Assembly (NCBI GenBank): GCA_028284145.1
Contig: JANQSH010000039.1
Coordinates: forward strand, 37,869 to 101,868
DNA length: 64,000 bases
Direction of reading: 5' to 3'
Source of the DNA: Planctomycetaceae bacterium
Lineage (GTDB): Bacteria; Planctomycetota; Planctomycetia; Planctomycetales; Planctomycetaceae
Below the pieces are notes generated by a model, which did not search any database, had not been told where the DNA came from, and saw only the letters and a program-made list of their open reading frames with translations. Positions 35,397-45,897 of the stretch are shown here, in pieces; position 1 is the stretch's first letter; the number at the start of each line of letters is the position of its first letter. A program made the translations under genes and the position numbers.

Positions 35397-36176
35397 ATGG
35401 CCATGATTCAAATTCATAACCCGCACAGTGTGTTGGCCGCGATTGAAAACCGCCCCCAGGCCGTCAAGGAGATCCGAATTCGAGTGCAGGGCAAAACGGG
35501 AACGGCGTGGGACCAGGTCGTTGCTGCTGCGGAAGTGGCCAGAATTCCCGTGGTGCGCGGGGAATTGCCCAAGTCCGGACGGCGGCAACAAAGAGGTGGC
35601 GGGGAACGGAAGTCGGGTCGACAGGATCATGCCCTGGCATCGATAGAAGAACATTCGGGAGCCTCCCTCACGAAAATTTTTCCCAACAGTCAATCGGAGC
35701 AGCCAGCACCGGGATTATGGATCGCACTCGACTGTCTGCAGGATCCACACAACGTGGGAGCCATCTTTCGGACGGCTGCCTTCTTCGGTGTGTGCGGCAT
35801 CGTCATGACACGCGACAAGTCTGCACCGATGTCAGCAACGGTTTACGACGTGGCAGCGGGTGGTGTCGAATCGGTCCCGTTCGCAATTGAAACCAACCTC
35901 AGTCGAACACTGGATGCAGCCAAAAAAGCCGGGCTTTGGGTTCTCGGGACGTCGGAACATGCGGAGTTGGATCTGGGAAAGGTTGATCGAGATCGTCCCT
36001 GGCTGCTGGTGTTAGGAAATGAAGAGAAAGGGATGCGAAAACTGACACAGTCGAAATGCGACATGACCTGCCGACTGACACCACAAGGAGATGTGACGTC
36101 ACTGAATGTCTCGGTCGCGGCGGGAGTGATGATCAGCCAGTTGACGATGCCAGGGGACAGATTTACGGAAGATTGA
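35397..36176 (+). CDS. SpoU/TrmH-family RNA 2'-O-methyltransferase, copy 2
   Basis: 259 residues. An N-terminal domain starts IQIHNPHSVLAAIENRP. A basic Gly-rich linker (GRRQQRGGGERKSGRQDH) leads to the knotted catalytic domain: motif 1 DPHNVGAIFRTA, motif 2 GNEEKGMR and motif 3 TSLNVSVAAGVMI. These are canonical. The start ATG 35397 is chosen because the longer frame upstream lies within the first SpoU gene. Its target may differ from that of copy 1. It overlaps the next minus-strand gene by 14 bp at the 3' end. Confidence 0.88.
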   Translation: MAMIQIHNPHSVLAAIENRPQAVKEIRIRVQGKTGTAWDQVVAAAEVARIPVVRGELPKSGRRQQRGGGERKSGRQDHALASIEEHSGASLTKIFPNSQSEQPAPGLWIALDCLQDPHNVGAIFRTAAFFGVCGIVMTRDKSAPMSATVYDVAAGGVESVPFAIETNLSRTLDAAKKAGLWVLGTSEHAELDLGKVDRDRPWLLVLGNEEKGMRKLTQSKCDMTCRLTPQGDVTSLNVSVAAGVMISQLTMPGDRFTED

Positions 36177-36930
36177 GGATGTGCTTCACACTTTCCAGCT
36201 CGGAAGGATTCAGCAGTCCGCTCAAATTCTCCAGAAACCGAGGACTGAGATGCCAGCGTCCAAGCACCTCAAACATGATCTCGGCACCATGTTCGTCGAT
36301 ACCGAACTTCCGTTTCAGTTTGAAACCTTCATCCGGGAGCATATCTTCAAACTGGCTGATGAGCAAAAAATCTCCCTCATTGGAGAGGTTGATATGCAAC
36401 GCTCGCAACTCAGAGGATAGAAAGGAGTCGATCGAAAGGCGGACATCTCGCGGCCCTCCTTTGAGATACCGCGGAATGACGGCGGTCTCTTCATCCACAA
36501 TCCGCGCGGCCGTTTCACAGACAGCATAGACCACGCTTTCATCCACCAGATGGGCATGAAACAAGTCGTGCGAAAAATGCTTCTTCCACGTTTCGGCCAG
36601 CAGGTCAAGTTGTACATGTGGCGCGACGGATCGAAGGAAGGGGACTTCCGTCAGGTAGCCAAAGTGACCGGTTCCGGTTTCGCCAATTTGTTTCGCCAGC
36701 GCAATGCGTTCCAGCGTGTCATGAAACGCGAGGCGAAAGGCGAGATAGGCCAATCCGGTTTGCGGCAAGGTGTCGGTGCAGATCGTGAGCATGACATCAT
36801 GCTCACCAGAATAGTAAGCAAACACAACACTCTTTTTTCCGTGACTGGGAAATGATGTCGATCCAAAAAACGACCTGATGTTGCTTTCGTCATGATCGTC
36901 ACTCCAGCGAAAAGCAACAGCCTTTGCCAA
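36163..36930 (-). CDS. Conserved-looking protein of unknown function
   Basis: About 255 residues from TTG 36930, which has GGAG about 5 bases upstream. The frame stays open to an ATG at 37008, but those extra 26 residues are largely encoded by R2 copy d, so that start is unlikely. No signal peptide or membrane helix is seen. Patches such as HFGYLTEVPFLRSVAPH, LFHAHLVDESVVYAVCE and RYLKGGPRDVRLSIDSF suggest a folded alpha/beta protein with conserved His residues. I do not recognise a family. Confidence 0.6.
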   Translation of the reverse strand: MAKAVAFRWSDDHDESNIRSFFGSTSFPSHGKKSVVFAYYSGEHDVMLTICTDTLPQTGLAYLAFRLAFHDTLERIALAKQIGETGTGHFGYLTEVPFLRSVAPHVQLDLLAETWKKHFSHDLFHAHLVDESVVYAVCETAARIVDEETAVIPRYLKGGPRDVRLSIDSFLSSELRALHINLSNEGDFLLISQFEDMLPDEGFKLKRKFGIDEHGAEIMFEVLGRWHLSPRFLENLSGLLNPSELESVKHILNLP

Positions 36931-36965
36931 CGGTCTCCGAAGTCTCTCACACGACCAGAACTCCT

Positions 36966-37067
36966 GGTGGACTATCAAGACGAAAAGTTGGGGGTGATGA
37001 AGCTGCAAGGAGCGACAACGGAGCAGGTTATGTCAATCCGCCCTCAAAACAAAGCCTTGACAGGGCA
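36966..37067 (+). repeat. R2 element, copy d
   Basis: Forward copy: GGACTATCAAGACGAAAAGT, TGATGAAGCTGCAAGGAGCG, ACAACGGAGCAGG, ATGTCAATCCGCC, ACAAAGCCTTGACAGGGCAC. R1 copy 8 begins 44 bp to the right. The short frame through three R2 copies would encode the same peptide start, MKLQGATT, as expected for any repeat. Confidence 0.8.
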
Positions 37068-37110
37068 CTGGTCAGGTTCCCGAATACTTTTCCCTGCGTC
37101 GTTTGATCGT

Positions 37111-37212
37111 TAGAGCGTATTACGCTCTTCTGTGCCACGAAAATCGTCTTTTGGCCTGCAAATGCAGATCCCCACGAGCGGGAACTGTCACACGAAAAGG
37201 TAAACTGCTATA
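37111..37212 (+). repeat. R1 element, copy 8 (forward)
   Basis: Type B copy with intact ends: TAGAGCGTATTACGCTC at the left, CTGCAAATGCAG inside, and TAAACTGCTATA at the right. It lies in the divergent gap upstream of the FAH-family gene and ends 86 bp before its start. Both ends are flanked by TA. Confidence 0.9.
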
Positions 37213-37298
37213 GAATGTCTTTGCGATGATCTGTTATAACGTATTGCCTTTGAATGGGTTATGAACGATGTTGATTGTCGCGGGAGGAGAGTGGAAAG

Positions 37299-38171
37299 AT
37301 GAAACTGGCCACGTTGAAGATGGCGAACGCCAGGTGTGTTGTCGGCGTTGACGACACAACACCACAGATGAGATATGCAGACCTTACCGCCATCGATTCG
37401 AACCTGCCTGGCTGTCTTAAAACGCTGCTGGCGTCCGAGGAAGGATTGAAGTCGGCGCAATCGGCATATGAGACAGCGATGGAGAAATCGCAATTTGTCG
37501 ATGGCGAGTTGCTCGCTCCCATTCCCAACCCGGGAAAAGTTATTTGTATCGGTTTGAATTACCGCGATCATGCTGAGGAAACCGGAGCAGAGATCCCGAC
37601 CGAGCCGGTCTGTTTCAGCAAGTTTCCCTCTGCCGTAATTGGCCCGGGCGAAGCGATCGTCCTGCCGAAGGTTTCGCAGCAGGTTGACTACGAAGCGGAA
37701 TTGGTCGTTGTTATTGGCAAACGGATGAAAAATGCAACGCGGGAGAATGCCCGAATGTGCATCGCAGGCTACATGAATGGTAATGATGTTTCCGCGCGCG
37801 ACTGGCAGAAGGGGCGTCCGGGTGGTCAATGGCTGCTGGGAAAAACGCCCGACACGTTTGCTCCGACTGGCCCCTTCCTTGTGACGGCGGAAGAGATTCC
37901 AGAGCCCGAAACATTGTCAGTCCGGTTGCGTCTCAACGGTGAAACAATGCAGGATGGTTCAACCCGGGAACTGATCTTCGGCATCGATGAATTGATTGTT
38001 TATCTCTCGCAACTGGTCACTCTGGAACCGGGCGATCTGATTTTTACCGGTACACCGCCCGGCGTCGGAATGGCGCGCAAACCGCCGGTCTTCCTGAAAG
38101 ACGGAGACAGGACCGAAGTCGAGATTGAAGGTCTGGGTGTGCTGGCCAATCCGATCCGGCAGGAATCGTGA
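37299..38171 (+). CDS. Fumarylacetoacetate hydrolase-family enzyme
   Basis: About 290 residues. FAH-family proteins cleave or isomerise beta-keto acids using a metal ion. The landmarks ICIGLNYRDHAEETG, VCFSKFPSAVIGPG, VDYEAELVVVIGK (metal-binding E-x-E), AGYMNGNDVSARDWQ, GKTPDTFAPTGPFLV and GDLIFTGTPPGVG are all present. The substrate is not clear from sequence; the length and motifs fit the 2-hydroxyhepta-2,4-diene-1,7-dioate isomerase type. ATG 37299 is preferred because AGTGGAAAG lies just before it; ATG 37275 is also possible. Confidence 0.88.
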   Translation: MKLATLKMANARCVVGVDDTTPQMRYADLTAIDSNLPGCLKTLLASEEGLKSAQSAYETAMEKSQFVDGELLAPIPNPGKVICIGLNYRDHAEETGAEIPTEPVCFSKFPSAVIGPGEAIVLPKVSQQVDYEAELVVVIGKRMKNATRENARMCIAGYMNGNDVSARDWQKGRPGGQWLLGKTPDTFAPTGPFLVTAEEIPEPETLSVRLRLNGETMQDGSTRELIFGIDELIVYLSQLVTLEPGDLIFTGTPPGVGMARKPPVFLKDGDRTEVEIEGLGVLANPIRQES

Positions 38172-38184
38172 TGTTGTTGACCCT

Positions 38185-39129
38185 CTACCACCCTGGTGGT
38201 GCCGGGGCAGGTTGAGTTTCGTCTGATGCGTCGGCAACACGATGCAAGTTGGTGTTCCAGATCGCGTTGAGCATCTGGGCGAGTTGCTGACTGGGAGCAT
38301 GTCTGGGATCGATGCGCAAAGCGGACCGCAGGGCGTAGCGAGAGGTCTCCATACGCTCTGCCTTATAACTGGCGAAGGCCAGCCGATACCAGTCGTCACC
38401 AGTCATCTGTGGTTTCTTTTCAATCGCCTGCGAAAGTGTCTGTGATGCGTCCTCCCACCGCCTGAGTTGACCATACGCAATTCCGAGAACCCAAAATGCA
38501 TCGGCTTGTTGTGCAGGCGTAGCATGAATACAGACGCTGATCGCCCGCAACAGCGGAGCGGCCCGACGGGGCTGCTTGAGATGCAAATGCAACGCGGCGA
38601 TACGAAGCCGGGCATCGACATTTTCCATGTCGATCTCCAGAATTCGATGATAGGTCGCTAATGCCGATTGCGTTGCATCACGATGTTCTTCAAGCCAGGC
38701 CTTGATCAGCAGGGCGTTGATATGATCCGGTTGATAGCTCAATGCCTGTGCTAAAGGATGGTCGACTTTGTCAAAGTCGCGACGGTCGAAGTACGCCTTC
38801 GCCAACCGGTACCAGGTGTCGCCGTTGTCGGGCGTTAACCGGACAGCTTCGTTCAGGTGGACAATCGCCTGATCGCGTTGACCGCGGGCGAGCAGCACTT
38901 CGGCAAGCTGGTCGTGAACATCGGCATTGGAGGGGGAGTTACGAGCCGCCTGCGACAGAAGATGTGTTGCCTCCGAGAGGTCGCCGTCCGCTTCCGCTTT
39001 GCGTGCCCGTTCCGCCAACTGCAGAGATTCACGATCGCGCGTTGAAGGACGATCCAGGCCGCAGACCCAGGTACAGCCGGTCTGCAAACTGACCGTGAAC
39101 ATGATTGCGAAAAACAGACGCAATAACAT
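38185..39129 (-). CDS. TPR-repeat lipoprotein
   Basis: About 314 residues from ATG 39129, which gives a lipoprotein signal: MLLRLFFAIMFTVSLQTGC with the lipobox Cys at residue 19. An ORF start at 39330 would add 67 residues and bury the signal. The mature protein is built of tetratricopeptide units: LAERARKAEADGDLSEATHLL, VLLARGQRDQAIVHLNEAV, RLAKAYFDRRDFDKVDH, then three or four more. Such proteins act as scaffolds for partner proteins. The C-terminus is Pro-rich (PAPAPPGW). It is convergent with the FAH-family gene (13 bp). Confidence 0.8.
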   Translation of the reverse strand: MLLRLFFAIMFTVSLQTGCTWVCGLDRPSTRDRESLQLAERARKAEADGDLSEATHLLSQAARNSPSNADVHDQLAEVLLARGQRDQAIVHLNEAVRLTPDNGDTWYRLAKAYFDRRDFDKVDHPLAQALSYQPDHINALLIKAWLEEHRDATQSALATYHRILEIDMENVDARLRIAALHLHLKQPRRAAPLLRAISVCIHATPAQQADAFWVLGIAYGQLRRWEDASQTLSQAIEKKPQMTGDDWYRLAFASYKAERMETSRYALRSALRIDPRHAPSQQLAQMLNAIWNTNLHRVADASDETQPAPAPPGW

Positions 39130-39298
39130 GAAGGCAATGACAGTGCGGAAAAGGGGCGCTGAAACAAAAATCGAACACAAGACGTGTTTTGGTCCGGTGG
39201 ACGGGAGGAGCCGAATCGTATCAGAACCGCAAAACCGCGGAAAGATCGACTTAAGTTTCTGGCATGAAATAAGATGCTGCGTTCCTGGTGGCCCGGTT

Positions 39299-39406
39299 TC
39301 AGCCTCGCACGAACCAGATTGCCAGCGCACACAGAGCCGGGAAGAGGAGAAAAATCAGCAAAGCTGTAACTAATGTCGACCGGTGATTATCGGGCCAGCG
39401 CCCCAT
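39299..39406 (-). CDS. Possible 35-residue single-pass membrane peptide
   Basis: A short frame too small for usual gene lists: MGRWPDNHRSTLVTALL, then IFLLFPALCALAIWF, ending in a basic VRG. It has a polar, positively charged start, one clean hydrophobic helix of about 20 residues and a short positive end, as in real small membrane proteins. There is no strong ribosome-binding site, and chance is possible. It lies between the Gfo/Idh/MocA and TPR genes in the same direction. Confidence 0.35.
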   Translation of the reverse strand: MGRWPDNHRSTLVTALLIFLLFPALCALAIWFVRG

Positions 39407-39494
39407 GATGCGATGTCCAGGACAAAAAAGACCTCACATCCTCTGTTACAAAAGGATGCGTGGCGATATCGGATGGCGAGTTCCCTTACCGAAG

Positions 39495-41066
39495 TCAGAC
39501 GGTTTCCACTTCTTTCGTAACGGCATCGGGAACTTCGTCACTGTCGGGATCAAACCATTCCGGTTTGAATTCGATCCGTTGCCGGGTTGCCATAGCCTTG
39601 TTCGCCGTCAAAGCCATAATTGCATCAGCCATCGCGACAACACCATCACAACGCAAGCCACCTTCTTTGGGACCGGCGAAGTTTTCCGTGCGTACACAAT
39701 GGCAGAAGTGTTCCATTTCCTCGGTATAGCCACGGCTGACTTCCGCCGTCGCCGCTCCAACTTCCACTGCAGCGGAAGATGCGGCTGTGGTTTCGTAAGC
39801 GTCGAGAACCGGAGCACTGCCATCGTCGGCATTGATGACATGCAAACGTTGTTCGATGCCACCTTTGCTGCCGCCACCCTCTTCTTTATACAGCATCGCT
39901 TCCTTTTCGGTTTTCATAATGAGCGTGCCTCGGCTGCCATAGACGAGTTCACCGTATGGCTCAAACCGGTTCGTGCTGATGGACGAATAGGTGACGATAC
40001 AAATATCGTCTTTGTCCTTTTCGTAATTCGGACCGGGAAACTCAAACGTGACATAAATGTGATCGAAAATCTCTCGCTTGTCGGTCTGTTTGTCCTTCGA
40101 GCCGACACCGTCGACACCGTAGAAATTCTTGCCGCCATAACCTTGCACGGCAACCGGATGCACTTTGCCGAGAAAGATGCTTGCAGCGTCAAGTTGGTGA
40201 CTGCCAAGTTCAGCCATCAATCCGCCGCCGGTATCGTTGTACAGCCTCCAGTTGACAAGTTTGTCGACGTTCTCATATCCAAACTCTTTGAGCTTCCCTG
40301 CCTTTTCCAACTCGTTCAACCTGGAGAGGTCTTCCCTGGAAGCTTTTTTGACCCAACTGTCCCGACCAGGGAAACTGTTGTTGCGATGCCATTGGGCACG
40401 GATGTATTTGATTTCCCCCAGCAGCCCCTGCTGCACGAGGTTGTTGGCGTTTTCATAAAGCACACTGTAATGCCGTTGATGCCCAACAGCATAAAGCAGA
40501 TTCTTTTCGCGAGCCTTGCGGATCAACTGCTTGCATTCGGTCACATTGTGTGCCATCAGCTTTTCACTTAACACATGCAATCCCGCGTCGAGGCAATCCA
40601 TGGCGACCGGTGCATGGGCGTTGAGTGGGACGGCAATCACGACCGCTTCCAGGCCCAGTTCTTCCGCCTTGTCGAGCATCGCTTTATGATCGGGAAACTG
40701 CTGGATCTTCCCGGCTGTTTCTTCGCCCAACCGATTGACCAGACCGACTCGGTGCTGGTTACCGTCTCCTTTCATTGCCCGTTTCAAGTTGCTGGGCCGC
40801 AGGTCGGCAATCGCCACGATTTCCATGTAATCTTTGGGGTGTTGGGTAATGAGGATATTGCCCTCGTCGCCGGTCCCGATGAAACCAACTTTGACGCGGT
40901 CTCCTTCGAGCGCCTGATAGCCGAAATAGGCGGAACCAAGTCCGGTGGCAGCGGCGATTCCCCCCTTGAGAACATCGCGGCGGGTCGGGTTTTCCTGAAC
41001 CGTAGATGCAACCGCTTCGTTGAAATTGTCTTTGCCAATCTGTTCCTGTTGGGGCGTGAGTTGCAT
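39495..41066 (-). CDS. Gfo/Idh/MocA-family oxidoreductase with Tat-like signal
   Basis: 523 residues. Residues 28-36 (TRRDVLKGG) followed by [13 protein letters not shown] form a twin-arginine signal after an unusual 27-residue leader. The NAD(P)-binding fold starts [13 protein letters not shown]. The motif region [14 protein letters not shown], with the usual Lys of the EKP-type signature, is present, as is a second region [18 protein letters not shown] with the His used in catalysis. Planctomycetes encode many such exported dehydrogenases, thought to act on sugars; the substrate is unknown. The C-terminus ends in an acidic tail ([11 protein letters not shown]). Confidence 0.85.
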   Translation of the reverse strand: MQLTPQQEQIGKDNFNEAVASTVQENPTRRDVLKGGIAAATGLGSAYFGYQALEGDRVKVGFIGTGDEGNILITQHPKDYMEIVAIADLRPSNLKRAMKGDGNQHRVGLVNRLGEETAGKIQQFPDHKAMLDKAEELGLEAVVIAVPLNAHAPVAMDCLDAGLHVLSEKLMAHNVTECKQLIRKAREKNLLYAVGHQRHYSVLYENANNLVQQGLLGEIKYIRAQWHRNNSFPGRDSWVKKASREDLSRLNELEKAGKLKEFGYENVDKLVNWRLYNDTGGGLMAELGSHQLDAASIFLGKVHPVAVQGYGGKNFYGVDGVGSKDKQTDKREIFDHIYVTFEFPGPNYEKDKDDICIVTYSSISTNRFEPYGELVYGSRGTLIMKTEKEAMLYKEEGGGSKGGIEQRLHVINADDGSAPVLDAYETTAASSAAVEVGAATAEVSRGYTEEMEHFCHCVRTENFAGPKEGGLRCDGVVAMADAIMALTANKAMATRQRIEFKPEWFDPDSDEVPDAVTKEVETV

Positions 41067-41232
41067 GACGTCACTCCGTGTGATTCGCTAAAAGTTTCCA
41101 ACCGGTTTACAAATTTTCGTCTGTCGGTTGGTTTTGCCGATTATTGCATTATACCGGCAGACAAATTCACCGCCGATTGTTTTTACGTTGGTCGTCGCAG
41201 ATACGCTGAAATTTTCTCGATGTTCTGAAAGA

Positions 41233-42624
41233 TTATCTGGTTGCGGAAGCCGGTTTCTCCAATGGTTTTTCGCTGGTTGGCCCGGACTCCTGACTGGTAC
41301 CGTTTTTCGCCTTCTTACCGGACGGTTGTTTATCTTTCTTTCCGCAGCAAGCCGCGAAACAACGCCGAAAAAGGCCATCGATGCCAAACCAACTCCCTGT
41401 TGGCAATGCGGCAATCGCCAGCAGTGCGATCGCTTCAATCAGATTTTTGTTCACGATGAAACTATGCTCCGGTCCCGGCGCTTCCGGAACACCCGGCCAG
41501 GGTGGCCAAACCAGATAGAACGACATCAGCATGCCAGCTCCGATGATGGCCGCAACCCGGGTTCCCAGTCCGATCATCAGCAGAATACCCAAAACGGTCA
41601 ACATCCAGATTGTTAGATTGTCCGAACGCGTGAGCGTCGTGGGTTCGGGTGGGACACGACCAGCAGCCAGTTGTTCCGGTGTCAAAAGTTCCCGGGCGGT
41701 GGTCTTCAATTCCGTATCCAAAGCTCTCACCGGTCCAACAAGTTGACTTTTCAACGAGCGGATTTTGCCAAGTGTGTACTCCAGATGGTCGAAGTCCGAT
41801 TTTGTTTCGGCTTTGTCCAGGTCTTGTTCGTACTTCGCGACCATCCGTTTGTATTTCTGAATGTCGCCAAAGCGTTCATACGGGCCGAGTTTGGAACTCA
41901 AGTCTTCCTGATTTTCGTCCCGAATTTCGCCAAACCGGGCACCTGCCAAATCGGGATCACCCTCCAGCAAGGCCATTGCTTTTTCTTTGTAGCTCAAACG
42001 TGTGTTGCGGGTGTAGGCATCTTTTACCGCCTTGAACAGAGCGTACTCTTCGGGTGTACCATTGACGATGGTCTGTTTCTTCGGGTCATACGATGGAATT
42101 TTCCTCAAGAGGATTTCCCGTTCGCGGGGAATGAGATGCTCTTTGCCATCGATGAAGACCATCATGCGCTTGTCATCATATTTGACGAGTTTTGCCAGAG
42201 TACCGGTCAACCTGGGGACCGACTCCGGCCATTTCACCTTTTTGCCATCTTTCGTTTTCAATTCTCCGTGGTAATGCTCTTTGCCATTGAGGGCTTCATC
42301 CAGACGCTTCTTCTGGTTGTCTGTCAGGTTGGGGTAATGATTGAGAAAGCGTTGATGCCAGGCATCCCACTCTGCGGCGACCTTTTCGTAATCGATCCAG
42401 TTCAGGTCATGCGGATCTCCACCAGCCAGATCAACGAACATATTGCGAAAGGGTCCCTGTGCATTGACCAGGTACCCCTTGGATGTCCAGGGTTGAGGGT
42501 CGTTTTGCGTATTGATCTTCCACAGACCTTCGTACAGGAACTGCCAGCCGATGGAAATCCGAAGGAGGACCAGAAGGACAATGGCAACAGTTGCCACTCT
42601 GCGAAGGCTTTGTATGTCGTTCAT
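41233..42624 (-). CDS. DoxX-family membrane protein with a large extracytoplasmic insert
   Basis: 463 residues, about three times the usual DoxX size. The first helix lies at about 9-28 (ATVAIVLLVLLRISIGWQFL, then YEGLWKI, the DoxX signature). A soluble region of about 310 residues (rich in Lys, Asp, Glu and Tyr; KEHYHGELKTKDGKK, DKRMMVFIDGKEHLIP) follows before the remaining three helices near residues 338-410. A basic Ser/Pro-rich tail (KKDKQPSGKKAKNG) ends the protein. Known DoxX proteins associate with redox complexes. It is in line with apbE and leuCD on the same strand. Confidence 0.8.
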   Translation of the reverse strand: MNDIQSLRRVATVAIVLLVLLRISIGWQFLYEGLWKINTQNDPQPWTSKGYLVNAQGPFRNMFVDLAGGDPHDLNWIDYEKVAAEWDAWHQRFLNHYPNLTDNQKKRLDEALNGKEHYHGELKTKDGKKVKWPESVPRLTGTLAKLVKYDDKRMMVFIDGKEHLIPREREILLRKIPSYDPKKQTIVNGTPEEYALFKAVKDAYTRNTRLSYKEKAMALLEGDPDLAGARFGEIRDENQEDLSSKLGPYERFGDIQKYKRMVAKYEQDLDKAETKSDFDHLEYTLGKIRSLKSQLVGPVRALDTELKTTARELLTPEQLAAGRVPPEPTTLTRSDNLTIWMLTVLGILLMIGLGTRVAAIIGAGMLMSFYLVWPPWPGVPEAPGPEHSFIVNKNLIEAIALLAIAALPTGSWFGIDGLFRRCFAACCGKKDKQPSGKKAKNGTSQESGPTSEKPLEKPASATR

Positions 42625-42752
42625 TTCGAGTTATTTCGCACCGGAAGATAAGATGTGAGCCAAAAGGTTGAGCACCTGAAAATCAAAAGGGGGGAGTGAG
42701 CAGCTTTCCGAATTGTGAGAGAATCCTGGGGCGCCATCGTCAGAGGCATCTG

Positions 42753-43853
42753 TCAGATGAGAAACAAAATCTCATCGGGAATACCCAACGAAATGGGCTG
42801 GAGTGATCGGCCACCTTGAGGAGGGGGGATGATCAAAGCACCCACCTGGGGGTGATTATCGCAATACTCGCGTGTTTTTTCGAGGCCCATGACGAAAAAC
42901 GCGGTAGAAAGTGCATCGGCTTTGGCAGCGGTCGGGGCCAACACCGTTACGGAAAGTGCCTCGGCTGCCGGCCAACCGGACCTCGGGTCGAGAATATGCC
43001 CATAACGCTGTCCTTCATGTCGGAAAAATTGTACCGACGATCCACTGGTCGACATGCCGCAATTTCGCAACAGGATTGTGCCATATCGCTGATTGCGAAA
43101 GGCGGGATTCATAATCCCCACCGGCCATCCTCCCTGTTGATTGTGATCACCCCGCGCGAAAATGCTGCTGCGTCCGCCATGCACAAGATAATCATTCATC
43201 TCGTTTTTCTGCAGAAAGGCACCGATGCGATCCAACGCAAACCCCTTGCCAATGCCTCCCAAATTCAGTGACAGCCCCGAACGTTCAAAATGTACCGTTT
43301 TTTGAAGCTCATCGAGCAGGACATGTTCCATTCCCGTCTGTTGCAGTGCGGTGCAGAGTTCATCCTCAGTGGGAATGTGGCCCTTATCCCGACATTGTTT
43401 CCAGAGTGCAATCAACGGGCCAGACGTCGGGTCGAATGCCCCCGCTGTTTCCTCATGCAACTTTTGGCAGAGTTGAAACAGCCCGAACAATTGGGTTTCG
43501 ACTTCGACCGGCTGACCGTACGCCTGCCGGTTAATGTCCATCAACGTGCTCTGTTCGCGATAGACGGTCATCTGATCTTCCAGCTCATGCACCAGGTCGA
43601 GCGCGTCGGAAGTGATGGTCATCCGCTGGCCTGGACCAGGATTCTGGATGATCGAGAACTCTGTTGCCATTGCGGTGGTCGAGAGGCGAATCGTTTCAGC
43701 CGAGCGCGGCCCGACACTATCCTGTTTAACCAGGGCATCAGCGATTTTTTCGCCTGTCTCTTCCAATTCTGCGCGGATGGCTCGTCCGGTCAGAAAATCA
43801 CGGCGGCTGCGCCCGGATGCTGCAGGTCTGGCGTCGTCCGACATGACGCTCAC
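42753..43853 (-). CDS. apbE: FAD:protein FMN transferase (ApbE family)
   Basis: Attaches FMN covalently to Thr or Ser of respiratory flavoproteins. The ApbE landmarks are present: AMATEFSI near the start of the domain, [54 protein letters not shown] and [18 protein letters not shown]. The N-terminus carries SRRDFLTG, a twin-arginine-like motif, but no clear hydrophobic segment follows. The Asp usual in the GG(D) motif is replaced in GGRSS. It overlaps the end of leuD by 4 bp (ATGA), so it is translationally coupled to leucine genes, which is unusual company for this function. Confidence 0.85.
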   Translation of the reverse strand: MSVMSDDARPAASGRSRRDFLTGRAIRAELEETGEKIADALVKQDSVGPRSAETIRLSTTAMATEFSIIQNPGPGQRMTITSDALDLVHELEDQMTVYREQSTLMDINRQAYGQPVEVETQLFGLFQLCQKLHEETAGAFDPTSGPLIALWKQCRDKGHIPTEDELCTALQQTGMEHVLLDELQKTVHFERSGLSLNLGGIGKGFALDRIGAFLQKNEMNDYLVHGGRSSIFARGDHNQQGGWPVGIMNPAFRNQRYGTILLRNCGMSTSGSSVQFFRHEGQRYGHILDPRSGWPAAEALSVTVLAPTAAKADALSTAFFVMGLEKTREYCDNHPQVGALIIPPPQGGRSLQPISLGIPDEILFLI

Positions 43854-44443
43854 GCAAAACTCGTGAAATAGGGAATCGCTTTACCAGTTGTGGCAATTTG
43901 TTCGCTGGCTTCCAAAAGTTGGGTGAGGAAATCGTACTGCCCGGTCAACAGCGCGGTCCGGGCCGATTCCGGAATGGTCACCTCCGCTGTCAAGTCGCCA
44001 CAACTGACCGTGCAGTTTTCCAGATCGACCGTCAACTCCGTCGATGGGTCGGTTTCAATCGCGGCGGCCAGTTTCTCCAGGTCGGCTCGACTGGCACAAA
44101 CAGCCGGGATACCGAGCGATGTGCAGTTGCCGAAAAAAATCTCTGCGAACGATTCCGCCACGACCGCCTGAATGCCCCACCGCAACAGTGATTGCGGCGC
44201 ATGTTCCCGCGACGAACCGCAACCGAAATTGCGACCCGAAACCAGCACACTGCCGGATGCAAATCGCGCGTCGTCAAACGGATGGCTCTCGTCCTGCTGG
44301 CGGTCATCTTCAAATGCGTGGTCTCCCAACCCGTCAAACGTCACACAACGCAGATAACGCGCGGGGATGATGCGGTCGGTGTCGATGTCATCCAGAACGA
44401 GTGGCACACCGGTGCCTGTGACTTTCCTGATTTCAGAACTCAT
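43850..44443 (-). CDS. leuD: 3-isopropylmalate dehydratase small subunit
   Basis: With LeuC it isomerises 2-isopropylmalate to 3-isopropylmalate in leucine synthesis. The swivel-domain landmarks are [44 protein letters not shown] and GIPAV. About 197 residues from ATG 44443, the usual LeuD length; an earlier ATG at 44491 would add 16 residues. The stop overlaps apbE. It lies 56 bp after leuC. Confidence 0.95.
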   Translation of the reverse strand: MSSEIRKVTGTGVPLVLDDIDTDRIIPARYLRCVTFDGLGDHAFEDDRQQDESHPFDDARFASGSVLVSGRNFGCGSSREHAPQSLLRWGIQAVVAESFAEIFFGNCTSLGIPAVCASRADLEKLAAAIETDPSTELTVDLENCTVSCGDLTAEVTIPESARTALLTGQYDFLTQLLEASEQIATTGKAIPYFTSFA

Positions 44444-44499
44444 TGGAGTGTTTCCGTCAGTTATTGTTTTCGTCGAAGGGAGGATATCCAAAGTTGTGC

Positions 44500-45897
<1,398 letters not shown>

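Noticed and set aside
39405..40571. 388-residue open frame antisense to the Gfo/Idh/MocA gene
   Set aside because: It has no family features and mirrors the codon pattern of the sense gene, which has clear NAD-binding and catalytic motifs.
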